In this document: piece by piece, positions 25,095-33,663 of the stretch
How positions within the stretch are numbered: the first letter of the stretch is position 1
Layout of the letters: each line of letters opens with the position of its first letter
Source of the DNA: Phenylobacterium sp.
GTDB lineage: Bacteria; Pseudomonadota; Alphaproteobacteria; Caulobacterales; Caulobacteraceae
Assembly: GCF_030681155.1 (NCBI RefSeq)
Contig: NZ_JAUXXE010000030.1
Location: 62,001-126,000, forward strand
Reading direction: 5' to 3'
Length of the DNA stretch: 64,000 bases
The notes under the pieces: generated by a model
The model's input: the letters and a program-made list of their open reading frames with translations, nothing else
What the model was told of the DNA's origin: nothing
The model's database searches: none
Program-made: the position numbers and the translations under genes

Positions 25095-28073
25095 ATGAAG
25101 ATGCAGACCGTGCGCGGGCGACTTTTCGCCTCAACGATGATGGGCGGCCTGGCCTTGGCGGCGACGATGAGCGCGCAGCCTGCCTGGGCCCAGGACGCAG
25201 ACGTGGCGATCGAAGAGATCGTGGTCACCGGATCGCGGATCCGGCGGGCCGACATCGAAACCTCGGCCCCCGTCGCTGTGATCAGCGCGCAGACCTTGAC
25301 TGACCGTGGCGTGGTCCAGGTCGGCGACATGCTGAACCAGATCAGCGCCAACGCACCCTCATTCGCCGTCAGCGACGGCACCGGCTCAGCGGCCGGGAAC
25401 GGTCAGCAATTCGTGAACCTGTTCGGGCTTGGCCCTGGCCGGACCCTCACGCTTGTGAATGGCCGCCGCATGGTGACGACCTCGCAAAGCCGCGGCGCCG
25501 AAGGCGTGTCGGGCTTAGGTGATCGGGTCGTCGACACCAATATCATTCCGACCGGTCTGATCGAGCGTATCGACGTGGTTCAAGCCGGCGGCGCCGCCGT
25601 CTATGGCTCGGACGCCATCGCCGGCGTGGTCAACTTCGTCCTGCGGGACAATTTCGAAGGCGTCGAACTGGACGCTCAGTACGGCATCTCCTCGCGCGAC
25701 GACTACCCGAAGCAAAGTCTGCGCGGCACCTTCGGCAAGAACTTCCTCGACGGGCGCGCGAACCTGGCTGTCGATCTGGAGTGGTCGAAGACGGAGTCGC
25801 TGCTCGATTACGATCGGCCGCGCAGCAATCTTGGCCGGGTCACGGTTTCGAACCCGCTGAACAAGACGCCGACCGATGGTATTCCGGCGGTGGTCGAGAA
25901 CCTGAACACGCGCTTCGTCACCTTTAACGCCAACGGCGTGATCTCGCGTGCGGGTCCTCCGTTCGCCAGCCAGATTGGCGCCGTCGCAGGGCAGCCGATC
26001 CAGAGCAACGCCGCAGGTACCGCCTTCGTCCCCTACAACGTGGGCAATCTGGTCAACCCGATGGTGCCGCCGTTCACCAGCGGTGGTGACGGCCTGCCGT
26101 TCCAAGAGTTGGCGTCGCTCAACGTCGGTGTTGAACGCTGGGTCGGCAACGCCATCGGGCACATCGACCTTACCGATCGCATCAAGCTCTCGGGCGAGTT
26201 CATGTACGCCAAGGTCCAGGGCCGCGATCCCTACGGCAATCAGGCCAGCAACACCGTGCTCAACGGAGCCGACACCGGCTCCGGGGCCATCGCGTTGTCG
26301 CGTACCAACCCGTACTTGACGCCCGCCATGGCGGCCGCAATCGGCCCGGGCGGCCCGCCGTTGTTTGTCTCCAAGTTCTGGACGGACCTGCTGCCGACCC
26401 GAGAAAACACCAGCACCACCGAAACGGTTCGGGCCGTATTGGCCCTTGATGGCGACTTCGATTTCGCCGAGCGGAACTTCTACTGGAGCCTCTCGGCCAG
26501 CCACGCGGAGACCGATGGCGAGACTTCCGGCTGGGGAGTGAACACGGCCCGCTTCAACAAGGCGGTCAACGCCGTGCGCAACGGGGCGGGCGCTATCGTC
26601 TGCGGCGTAAACGCCGACGCAGTCACGTCCAATGACGACGCAGCCTGCGCGCCGCTGAACCCGTTCGGCATCGGCAATGTCAGCCACGAAGCCCAGCTCT
26701 ATGTGACGACGCCAATCGGCTCGGACTACCTGAATTCGCAGGACGATTACCTGGCGACCTTGGGCGGTGACCTATTCGAGCTGCCGGCTGGGATGGTCAA
26801 GTTCAGCGTGGCTTATGAGCATCGTCGCGAGAAGGCCAAGTTCACGCCGTTCACCGCCGAACAGCAGGGTCTAGTGGGCTCGCGCGTGCCCACGCTCGCC
26901 ACCAAGGCGGCTTACAACACCGACGAAATCTCGGGCGAAGTCTTGGTGCCGATTATCGGCGGCGACTTCACCTTGCCGTTCGTTCAGTCGCTGGAGTTCG
27001 ACGGCGCCTATCGCCGGGTGAAGCACTCCATCGCGGGCAGCGAGGACATCTGGGGCGCGGGCCTGCGCTGGCAAATTATCGACGGCCTGACGATCCGGGG
27101 TTCAACCAGCCGCAACTTCCGCGCGCCGAACCTCGACCAGCTCTTCGCACCGTCGCGGACCGCCCTGGGCAGCACCGGCAACGACCCCTGCGATGCGGAC
27201 CGCATCAATTCAGGTCCGAACCCCGCAGTGCGGTTGGCCAACTGCCAGGCGCTGTTCGCCGCCAACCCGAGCTTTGGGCCGTTGGCGACCTTCCAGAACC
27301 TGTCGGAGAATTTCGACAACGCCCAGGTCACCACGGGCGGCAACCCGAACTTGCGCAACGAGATCTCAAAGACCAATACGATCGGCTTCGTCTTCCAGCC
27401 GAGCTTCGTGCCGGGTCTGACCATTGTCGTGGACCGGATCGATGTCGATCTGACCGATGGGCTGTCGGCCTTCCAGCCGGCCGACTTCATGTCGGCCTGC
27501 TATGACTCGACCAGCCCGTCGGCCGAGATCTGCAGCACCTTCACGCGTGACGCGGCCGGCCAGACCGTCGCGGCGACCTCGACGACGTTCAACGCTGGAA
27601 AGGTCGCGTTCCGTGGCGAGACCTACAACATCAACTACCGCTTCCCAATCGGGCGGTTCTTCGATGATCGCGACCTGGGCGATCTGGAGCTCAGCGTCGA
27701 CGCCACCCACACCACGCGGCTTGAGACTTCGGTGACCGGCTTCGACTCCACGCGCGAGGATGGCACCACGGTTCGGCCCGACTGGCTGGTCCAGTTCGAT
27801 GCGGTCTACGCGCACGGGCCTTTCCGGGCGAGCTACCAGCTCACCTACCTGCCGGAGACCAAGATCAACGTCTTCGACACCATCGAGAGCACCCCGACGC
27901 CGGAGATCAAGGAGAACTACCGCCACAACATCTCCGCGGCTTACGACTTCGGGAAGTACACGGTGCGCGGCGGGATCATCAACGTGACGGACGAAGAGCC
28001 GTCCTATCCCACGCGGAGCTACGGCGACATCTTCGGGCGGCAGTACTATGTCGGCCTGAACGCCCGCTTCTAG
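25095..28073 (+). CDS. TonB-dependent outer-membrane receptor
   Basis: A 992-residue receptor without an STN domain. A signal peptide ends PAWAQ. A TonB-box-like EEIVVTGSRIRRADIETSAP leads into the plug (GPGRTLTLVNGRRMV, AAVYGSDAIAGVVNFVLRDN) and the barrel ends in YVGLNARF, with the terminal Phe needed for insertion. This subtype (long plug loops, RI-R motif) is abundant in Caulobacterales and often takes up peptides or other organic substrates rather than iron. Operon neighbours (permease, Lrp, amino-acid enzymes, peptidase) favour peptide import. GGGGGACAAG precedes the ATG. A partial terminator follows it. Confidence 0.92.
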   Translation: MKMQTVRGRLFASTMMGGLALAATMSAQPAWAQDADVAIEEIVVTGSRIRRADIETSAPVAVISAQTLTDRGVVQVGDMLNQISANAPSFAVSDGTGSAAGNGQQFVNLFGLGPGRTLTLVNGRRMVTTSQSRGAEGVSGLGDRVVDTNIIPTGLIERIDVVQAGGAAVYGSDAIAGVVNFVLRDNFEGVELDAQYGISSRDDYPKQSLRGTFGKNFLDGRANLAVDLEWSKTESLLDYDRPRSNLGRVTVSNPLNKTPTDGIPAVVENLNTRFVTFNANGVISRAGPPFASQIGAVAGQPIQSNAAGTAFVPYNVGNLVNPMVPPFTSGGDGLPFQELASLNVGVERWVGNAIGHIDLTDRIKLSGEFMYAKVQGRDPYGNQASNTVLNGADTGSGAIALSRTNPYLTPAMAAAIGPGGPPLFVSKFWTDLLPTRENTSTTETVRAVLALDGDFDFAERNFYWSLSASHAETDGETSGWGVNTARFNKAVNAVRNGAGAIVCGVNADAVTSNDDAACAPLNPFGIGNVSHEAQLYVTTPIGSDYLNSQDDYLATLGGDLFELPAGMVKFSVAYEHRREKAKFTPFTAEQQGLVGSRVPTLATKAAYNTDEISGEVLVPIIGGDFTLPFVQSLEFDGAYRRVKHSIAGSEDIWGAGLRWQIIDGLTIRGSTSRNFRAPNLDQLFAPSRTALGSTGNDPCDADRINSGPNPAVRLANCQALFAANPSFGPLATFQNLSENFDNAQVTTGGNPNLRNEISKTNTIGFVFQPSFVPGLTIVVDRIDVDLTDGLSAFQPADFMSACYDSTSPSAEICSTFTRDAAGQTVAATSTTFNAGKVAFRGETYNINYRFPIGRFFDDRDLGDLELSVDATHTTRLETSVTGFDSTREDGTTVRPDWLVQFDAVYAHGPFRASYQLTYLPETKINVFDTIESTPTPEIKENYRHNISAAYDFGKYTVRGGIINVTDEEPSYPTRSYGDIFGRQYYVGLNARF

Positions 28074-28084
28074 GGTGACTGTTC

Positions 28085-28126
28085 GGGCGGCGCTGGCTCT
28101 GCGGGCCGGCGCCGCCCTTTCTCTTT
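28085..28126 (+). terminator. Partial terminator after the TonB receptor gene
   Basis: GGGCGGCGC (28085-28093) pairs perfectly with GCGCCGCCC (28109-28117) around 15 nt, followed by TTTCTCTTT. The next gene starts 11 nt further on, so this probably attenuates rather than ends transcription, giving more receptor than downstream enzymes. Confidence 0.65.
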
Positions 28127-28136
28127 GGAGTTGGCT

Positions 28137-29111
28137 ATGAGCGCGAGCGTCGGGGGCGGAGAGATCGGGAGCGTCGCCGTCTTTGACGGCCAAGCGGTTC
28201 GCGAACGCCTCACCTACGACGTGGCGATCCCGGTGGTCCGGGAGGCGATGCTCGCACTATCAGATGGCCGGGTGCGCCAGCTATTGCGCAGTTTCATCGG
28301 CCTGGGCCAGGGGCGGACTTTCGCCATCATGCCGGCCGCGCTTTCAGATCGCGGCGTGTTTGGCGCCAAGCTGGTCAGCGTCTTCGCCGACGGTTTCGGG
28401 CGCAAGGCGCATGAGGGGCTGGTGATCCTCTTCGACGGCGTCACTGGCGCGCCGATATGCTTGGCCGACGCGGCCGAGATCACCGCCGTGCGCACCGCAG
28501 CCGCGAGTGCGGTCGCCACGGACGCCTTGGCCCGCAAGGATGCTTATACGCTGGCTGTTCTCGGCGTGGGCAAGCAGGCGGCTGCTCATATCCGGGCGAT
28601 CTCGAAAGTCCGAACCCTGAGCGATGTCCGTGTTTGGGGCCGCTCCATCGAGCGCGCCGAGGTCTTCGCCGCCGACATGTCCGCTGCGACCGGGCTGCAC
28701 GTGCGCGCCGCCGCCGAGATCGCAGGGGCGACGCAGGGCGCGGGCATCATTTGCACTGTCACCGCCGCAATCGATCCGATCTTGGACCTGGCCTGCGTGA
28801 CCCCCGGCGCCCACGTGAACGCAGTGGGGTCCAGCGGACCGGGCCAGGCGGAGATCGCGTCCGACCTCGTGGCCGCCAGCCGCTTTGTCGCCGATCATCG
28901 CGAGCACGTCCTGATCCACGGCGGGGAGTTCCTTCGCGCAAAGGCTGAAGGGCTGGTCGGTGACGACCACATCGCCGCTGAACTCGGCGAAGTGCTGGCC
29001 GGCGCGCGCCTTGGCCGCACGGGCCCCCACGACATCACCCTCTACAAGTCATTGGGCCACGCCGCGCAGGATCTCGCCGCCGCCGCCTGGCTCCACGAAA
29101 ACGCAGGATGA
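28137..29111 (+). CDS. Ornithine cyclodeaminase / mu-crystallin family protein (1)
   Basis: A 324-residue NAD(P)-dependent enzyme of the OCD family. The N-terminal substrate lobe contains RQLLRSFIGLGQGRTFAIMP and FGAKLVSVF. The Rossmann part has the nucleotide-binding loop AVLGVGKQAAAHIRAISKVR (GxGxxA pattern) and the end block LYKSLGHAAQDLA. The family includes ornithine cyclodeaminase, ketimine reductases and alanine dehydrogenases, so the reaction cannot be assigned. GGAG 6 nt before ATG 28137 fixes the start. A paralogue lies three genes downstream in the same operon. Confidence 0.85.
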   Translation: MSASVGGGEIGSVAVFDGQAVRERLTYDVAIPVVREAMLALSDGRVRQLLRSFIGLGQGRTFAIMPAALSDRGVFGAKLVSVFADGFGRKAHEGLVILFDGVTGAPICLADAAEITAVRTAAASAVATDALARKDAYTLAVLGVGKQAAAHIRAISKVRTLSDVRVWGRSIERAEVFAADMSAATGLHVRAAAEIAGATQGAGIICTVTAAIDPILDLACVTPGAHVNAVGSSGPGQAEIASDLVAASRFVADHREHVLIHGGEFLRAKAEGLVGDDHIAAELGEVLAGARLGRTGPHDITLYKSLGHAAQDLAAAAWLHENAG

Positions 29112-29142
29112 CTCGCGCCGCGCGGGCCATCGGGGACATCGC

Positions 29143-30441
29143 ATGACCGACACGACGCAGCAGCTCCACAAGGGCGTCAATCTTGCCGCCGTGGTGGCCC
29201 TTGGTTTGGGCACGGCGGTCGGGGTCGCGATCTTCTCGGTCATCGCCCCCGCCACGGCGCTAGCTGGGCCGGGGATGCTGCTGGCCGTGCTGGCGGCGGC
29301 CGCGCCGATGTTCGTCATCGCCGTGACCTATGCCTTCATGGGTTCGGCGTTGCCGACCTCAGGGGCTTCGTTTGAGTGGTCACGTCGCTTCATTCACCCC
29401 TTCGTCGGGTTCCTGATCGCCTGGCTGCGGATCGTCAGCAATGTGGGCGCGATCCTGGTCCTGGCCCTGGTGGCGGTCCGCTATCTCTCGATGGTCGTGC
29501 CCCTGCCGACCAAGCCGACCATGTTCGCGGGCTTCCTGCTTTTCTTTCTAGCGAACTACTTCGGCGTAGCCTTGGCCGCGCGCCTTCAGGTCGTCCTGAT
29601 GGGCGCGCTGGTGGTGCTCTTCTTCATCTTCGCGGCCTGGGGCGCGCCGCACATTGAGCCCGCGCATTTCGAACCTCTGCTCCCTCACGGCACGGCCGGC
29701 ATGCTGGCCGCCGTACCGTTGCTGATCGGCTTGTTCTTCGGCATTGAGGCGGCGACGGAGATCGGCGACGAGGTCAAGGACGGCCGCAAGGCCATTCCGC
29801 TCGGTATCGCCCTGTCGATCGGCAGCGCGGTGGTGCTGTACCTAATGGTGGCGGTTGTCGCGCTCGGCGTCCTTGGCCCCGAGGCCTTGGCTCGGAGTGA
29901 GACGCCGCTGCTGGATGCGGCTCAACCGTTCATGGGGCCGATCGCCAAGCCGCTGATCGTCACCGCGGCCGTGGTCGCTATCGGAAAGTCGCTTAACTCG
30001 CTCTATCTCGGCTTCTCCCGCAGCCTGTTCGCCATGGCGCGGGCCGGGATGCTGCCGGCCCCGCTGACGAAGATCCATCCGAAGTATGGCACCCCGCACA
30101 TCGCGCTCTGGACCATCTTGGGCGGCGCGACGCTTGGCCTGTTGGCTCCGATGAACCTGACCAGCCTGTTCCTGGCCGTGAATATCCCGACGCTGCTAAA
30201 GTACGCCGCGACCAGCTTCTCGGCCGTCGTGGTGGTGCGCAAGCATCCGGAGATCTACGCCGCCGCCCGCTTCAAGCTCTCACCGCGCGCGACGATCTGT
30301 TGGGCCTACGCCGGCGCGGCGGCGGCCCTGGTAATCGCCGTCCTGGGTTTCCAGGCCGATTGGATGCCCTACGCGGCGCTCGGCGTGTGGGCGATGATCG
30401 GAATCGCCTACTACGTCGTCACTCACCGCAAGAGCGCCTGA
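29143..30441 (+). CDS. APC-superfamily amino acid permease
   Basis: A 432-residue inner-membrane amino acid transporter with about 12 hydrophobic segments. TM1 has the unwound-helix motif region (VALGLGTAVGVAIFSVIAP) and TM6 is GLFFGIEAATEIGDEVKDGR, the conserved E-x-x-D-P-like loop of the family. The open frame runs back into the preceding gene, but GGGGA before ATG 29143 and homology fix the start. It would bring amino acids from peptide hydrolysis into the cytoplasm. Its stop overlaps the next lrp start by 1 nt (TGATG). Confidence 0.9.
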   Translation: MTDTTQQLHKGVNLAAVVALGLGTAVGVAIFSVIAPATALAGPGMLLAVLAAAAPMFVIAVTYAFMGSALPTSGASFEWSRRFIHPFVGFLIAWLRIVSNVGAILVLALVAVRYLSMVVPLPTKPTMFAGFLLFFLANYFGVALAARLQVVLMGALVVLFFIFAAWGAPHIEPAHFEPLLPHGTAGMLAAVPLLIGLFFGIEAATEIGDEVKDGRKAIPLGIALSIGSAVVLYLMVAVVALGVLGPEALARSETPLLDAAQPFMGPIAKPLIVTAAVVAIGKSLNSLYLGFSRSLFAMARAGMLPAPLTKIHPKYGTPHIALWTILGGATLGLLAPMNLTSLFLAVNIPTLLKYAATSFSAVVVVRKHPEIYAAARFKLSPRATICWAYAGAAAALVIAVLGFQADWMPYAALGVWAMIGIAYYVVTHRKSA

Positions 30442-30914
30442 TGACTCGAAAACTCGACAGCTTCGACCGCCGCATCCTGGCCCAGCTCCAGACGCAGGGC
30501 GATCTAGGACCGGTCGAGCTCGCCGAGATCATCCACCTCTCGCCCTCCCAGTGCTCACGCCGTCTGCAGCGATTGAAGGCCGAGGGCTATGTCGCGCGGA
30601 TCGTGGCGCTGCTGGACGAGGGGCATTTGAACATCGGCGTCGTCGCCTACGTCCTGACAACGCTCAAGTCCCATGCGCCGGAGCAGACGCAGCTCTTTCA
30701 GGCGCGGATCGGCGCGCTCTCGGAAGTTGTCGAGTGCCACAAGATGACTGGCGAGGCCGACTACATCCTCAAGGTCTGCACGCGGAACCTGGAGACCTTC
30801 AACGCACTCCTGACCGATCACCTGCTGGTCGCCCCGGAGATCGCGACGGTCAGGTCTTCCATCGTGCTCGACCGCATCAAGTCGACCAGCCAGTTGCCGT
30901 TGGAGTTTCTTTAG
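30441..30914 (+). CDS. Lrp/AsnC-family regulator (2), in the receptor operon
   Basis: A 157-residue Lrp-type regulator. HTH: LGPVELAEIIHLSPSQCSRR, then LQRLKAEGYV. The RAM domain follows (VAYVLTTLKSHAPEQTQLFQ, CHKMTGEADYILKVCTRN). It is embedded between the permease and the second OCD gene with 1-nt and 0-nt junctions, so it is certainly co-transcribed. An operon-encoded Lrp usually responds to the amino acid the operon handles. It is a leading candidate for binding the shared bipartite element. Confidence 0.92.
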   Translation: MTRKLDSFDRRILAQLQTQGDLGPVELAEIIHLSPSQCSRRLQRLKAEGYVARIVALLDEGHLNIGVVAYVLTTLKSHAPEQTQLFQARIGALSEVVECHKMTGEADYILKVCTRNLETFNALLTDHLLVAPEIATVRSSIVLDRIKSTSQLPLEFL

Positions 30915-31868
30915 ATGCGCATCATAGACCGTGACGAAGTCGCGCGCCGGCTGACCTATGAGGTCTGCATCCCGATCGTGCGCGATGCGATGATCGCCTT
31001 CTCTAAGGGCGAGACCCGGCAACTCCTGCGCTCGATCATCCCGCTCGCCGAGGGGCGGATGTTCGGGATCATGGCGGGCGCGCTTGGCGAGACCGCCCCG
31101 TTCGGCGCCAAGCTAATCAGCGTCTTTCCGGACAATTTCGAAAAGGGACTTCAGTCCCACCAGGGCCTGGTGGTCCTATTCGATCCGCAGTCTGGCGCGC
31201 CGGTCTGCGTCGTCCACGCCGGCGAGGTGACCGCCATCCGCACCGCGGCGGCCAGCGCGGTCGCAACGGACGCCCTGGCGAGAGCCGGCGCCAGCCGTCT
31301 GGCCGTGCTCGGCTACGGTGAGCAAGCCGCCACCCACGCTCGGGCGATCTCGAAGGTCCGCACTCTGAGCCACCTCACGGTGTGGGGCCGCTCTGGCGAG
31401 CGGGCAGGGGCGTTCGCGGCCCGCATGACCGCTGAGCTCGGCGTGGCGGTGGAGATCGCCGCCAATGTCAGGGAGGCGGTGGCGCAGGCCGACATCGTCT
31501 GCACCGTGACCAACGCCAAGGAGCCGGTGCTGCTGGGCGAGTGGGTCCAGCCCGGAACCCACCTGAACCTCGTCGGCTCCAGCTTCGCCGGCCCGGTTGA
31601 GGTCGACAACGATCTTGTCGTGCGTTCGCGCTTCATCGCCGACAGCCGGGAGGGCGTCCTGCGCCAGGGCGCGGAGTTCCTGCGCGCCAAGGAGGCCGGG
31701 CTGATCGGCGATGACCATGTCGTGGCCGAGATCGGCGAGGTGCTCTCCGGCGCCGTCCCGGGCCGGCGCTCAGACGACGAGATCACGGTCTACAAGTCGC
31801 TGGGTCATGTCGTGCAGGATCTAGCGAGCGCTTGGGCTCTCTATTCGCAGGCCGAAGAGGCGAACTGA
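30915..31868 (+). CDS. Ornithine cyclodeaminase / mu-crystallin family protein (2)
   Basis: A 317-residue paralogue of the protein at 28137-29111, collinear throughout (RQLLRSIIPLAEGRMFGIMA, AVLGYGEQAATHARAISKVR, VYKSLGHVVQDLA). It starts at the first base after the lrp stop codon. Two OCD-family enzymes in one operon suggest either two substrates or a heteromeric enzyme. Each retains the nucleotide loop, so neither looks inactive. The substrate is unknown; an imino acid or a basic amino acid is possible. Confidence 0.85.
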   Translation: MRIIDRDEVARRLTYEVCIPIVRDAMIAFSKGETRQLLRSIIPLAEGRMFGIMAGALGETAPFGAKLISVFPDNFEKGLQSHQGLVVLFDPQSGAPVCVVHAGEVTAIRTAAASAVATDALARAGASRLAVLGYGEQAATHARAISKVRTLSHLTVWGRSGERAGAFAARMTAELGVAVEIAANVREAVAQADIVCTVTNAKEPVLLGEWVQPGTHLNLVGSSFAGPVEVDNDLVVRSRFIADSREGVLRQGAEFLRAKEAGLIGDDHVVAEIGEVLSGAVPGRRSDDEITVYKSLGHVVQDLASAWALYSQAEEAN

Positions 31869-31877
31869 GCGGCGCAA

Positions 31878-31896
31878 GACGCACGGAACGTGCGTC
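31878..31896 (+). terminator. Hairpin between OCD 2 and M61 copy 2
   Basis: GACGCACG (31878-31885) and CGTGCGTC (31889-31896) form a perfect 8-bp stem with a 3-nt loop, 10 nt after the OCD stop. There is no T-run, so it may be a weak terminator or an mRNA-stabilising hairpin. Confidence 0.4.
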
Positions 31897-31935
31897 GGCA
31901 CAGCTCTAGATTTCAGTCCAGTTTTGGGGCGACCA

Positions 31936-33663
31936 ATGATCAGACACACCTTGGCGATGGCCGTGAGCTTCGCGGCCTTGGTGAGCGCCAACGCCGCCTT
32001 GGCGCAGGCTGCGCCGTTGCTGGACGTCACCCTGAAACCCGGCGCGGCGGACGCGCAGGGGCATGTCGCCTTTGTGGACATCGTCGCCAAGATTCCCGCT
32101 GTCGACACACCTGCGGGCGCGCCGCTGTTGGCGCTGCCGGTGGTGGTGGCCAATGTCGAGGGCGTCGCCAAGACAATGACTGGTTTCGAGGTCGTCGACG
32201 CCCAGGGCGCTGTGCCTTTGAGGGTCCAGGACCAGGGCGCCGGCTCGCCGGTCGAAATTCGCCAATGGATCGCGGGACGGCCGGTGGTCGGAGACCTGAC
32301 CGTTCGTTACCGCGCACCGACTGACAACGCGCCGCCGATCCGGGGCTCCGGCCCTCCCTTCGGCCTGCGCACCGAGGGCGGTGGCTTGTCGGGCGCGGGC
32401 AGCATCTTCTTGGTGCAGCCGGTCACCACCAAGCCCTATCGCCTGGCGGTCCGCTGGGACCTGGCCGCGATGGGCAAGGGCGCGACCGGGACCTCCAGCT
32501 TCGGCGACGGCGACGTCGAATTGCCCGCCGGTTCGGCTGATCGGCTGGGCTCGGCCTTCTTCATGGCCGGCCCGATGTACCGTCATCCGACCGAGCTGCG
32601 AACGAGCGGCTTTTCCTCAGCATGGCTGGCCGGAGCTCCCGCCGACACCGCTGCTGTGATGGCTTGGACCGAGAAGCTGCACGCCTGGTACGACATCAAC
32701 TTTAAGGGCGGGGGCGAGCTGCCCTACCGCGTCTTCCTCCGCTTCAACCCGGTCAATCCTGGCGGCGGCGTCGCCCTGACCAACTCCTTCGTCGCCACCT
32801 ACGACGACAAGACGACGGCCGAGAGCATGAAGCTCACCCTGGCTCACGAGATGCTGCACACCTGGGCGCCGACGCTTGGAGCGCATAGCTCCCGCACCAG
32901 CGACACCCAGTGGTTTGGCGAAGGGATCGCGGTCTACTACGCGCGGCTGCTGCCGTGGCGCGCGGGGCTGATCGGCGCCAACGCCTTCCTGGATGATCTC
33001 AACGAGACGGCTGGCCGCTACTATTCCAACGCCCTGATCGACACACCCAACGACCAGATCGCGGGGCGGTTCTGGGAAGAAACCCTGGTTCGGGTCCTGC
33101 CCTATGACCGGGGTTCGATGTATATGGCGGTGGTCGACGAGAAGATCCGTAAGGCTTCCGGCGGCAAGCGATCGCTCGACGACATCATGCAGACGCTGAT
33201 CGATGCCAAGCGGGCCGGCGTGGAGACGACGCAGGAAACCTGGCTGGAATTGATCACCGCCGAACTCGGCCCGGCCGCCAAGACCGATTTCGAGGCCATG
33301 CTGGCTGGCGCGGTGCAGCGCCCGTCGGGCGGCGCCTTCGGTCCGTGTTTCACCGCTTCGACCACCACCCTTCGCCAGTTCGAACTCGGCTTTGCGGGCA
33401 AGAGCCTCACTAAGCCCGTGCGGATCGTTGAGGGCTTGGTTCCGGGCTCGGCCGCCGACAAGGCGGGCCTCCGCAACGGCGATGAGATCCTCAAGCCGGT
33501 CGGCCTCGACAACATTCAGTCCGACCAGAAGCTCACCGTGACCTGGCAGGTTCGCCGCGACGGCAAGACCTTCTCGATCACCTATCTGCCGCGCGGCAAG
33601 AGCGTCGAGGTTCCGCAGTGGAAGCGGGTCGAAGGTGTCTCCGACGCCGCTTGCAAGTTCTAG
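31936..33663 (+). CDS. Exported M61-family peptidase with PDZ domain (copy 2)
   Basis: A 575-residue paralogue of the M61 protein at 21126-22856. A signal peptide ends NAALAQ. The zinc site is HEMLH at 304-308 with Glu329 (WFGEG), and a PDZ-like C-terminus (LVPGSAADKAGLRNGDEILK) follows. It is the last gene of the receptor-OCD-permease-Lrp-OCD operon, though a hairpin precedes it. I chose ATG 31936, with GGGGCGA upstream, over TTG 31924. It lacks its own copy of the bipartite element, consistent with transcription from the operon promoter. Its stop overlaps the convergent S10 gene by 4 nt. Confidence 0.9.
   Translation: MIRHTLAMAVSFAALVSANAALAQAAPLLDVTLKPGAADAQGHVAFVDIVAKIPAVDTPAGAPLLALPVVVANVEGVAKTMTGFEVVDAQGAVPLRVQDQGAGSPVEIRQWIAGRPVVGDLTVRYRAPTDNAPPIRGSGPPFGLRTEGGGLSGAGSIFLVQPVTTKPYRLAVRWDLAAMGKGATGTSSFGDGDVELPAGSADRLGSAFFMAGPMYRHPTELRTSGFSSAWLAGAPADTAAVMAWTEKLHAWYDINFKGGGELPYRVFLRFNPVNPGGGVALTNSFVATYDDKTTAESMKLTLAHEMLHTWAPTLGAHSSRTSDTQWFGEGIAVYYARLLPWRAGLIGANAFLDDLNETAGRYYSNALIDTPNDQIAGRFWEETLVRVLPYDRGSMYMAVVDEKIRKASGGKRSLDDIMQTLIDAKRAGVETTQETWLELITAELGPAAKTDFEAMLAGAVQRPSGGAFGPCFTASTTTLRQFELGFAGKSLTKPVRIVEGLVPGSAADKAGLRNGDEILKPVGLDNIQSDQKLTVTWQVRRDGKTFSITYLPRGKSVEVPQWKRVEGVSDAACKF

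Noticed and set aside
25515..26687. 390-codon minus-strand frame opposite the TonB receptor
   Set aside because: Antisense shadow of the receptor plug and barrel.
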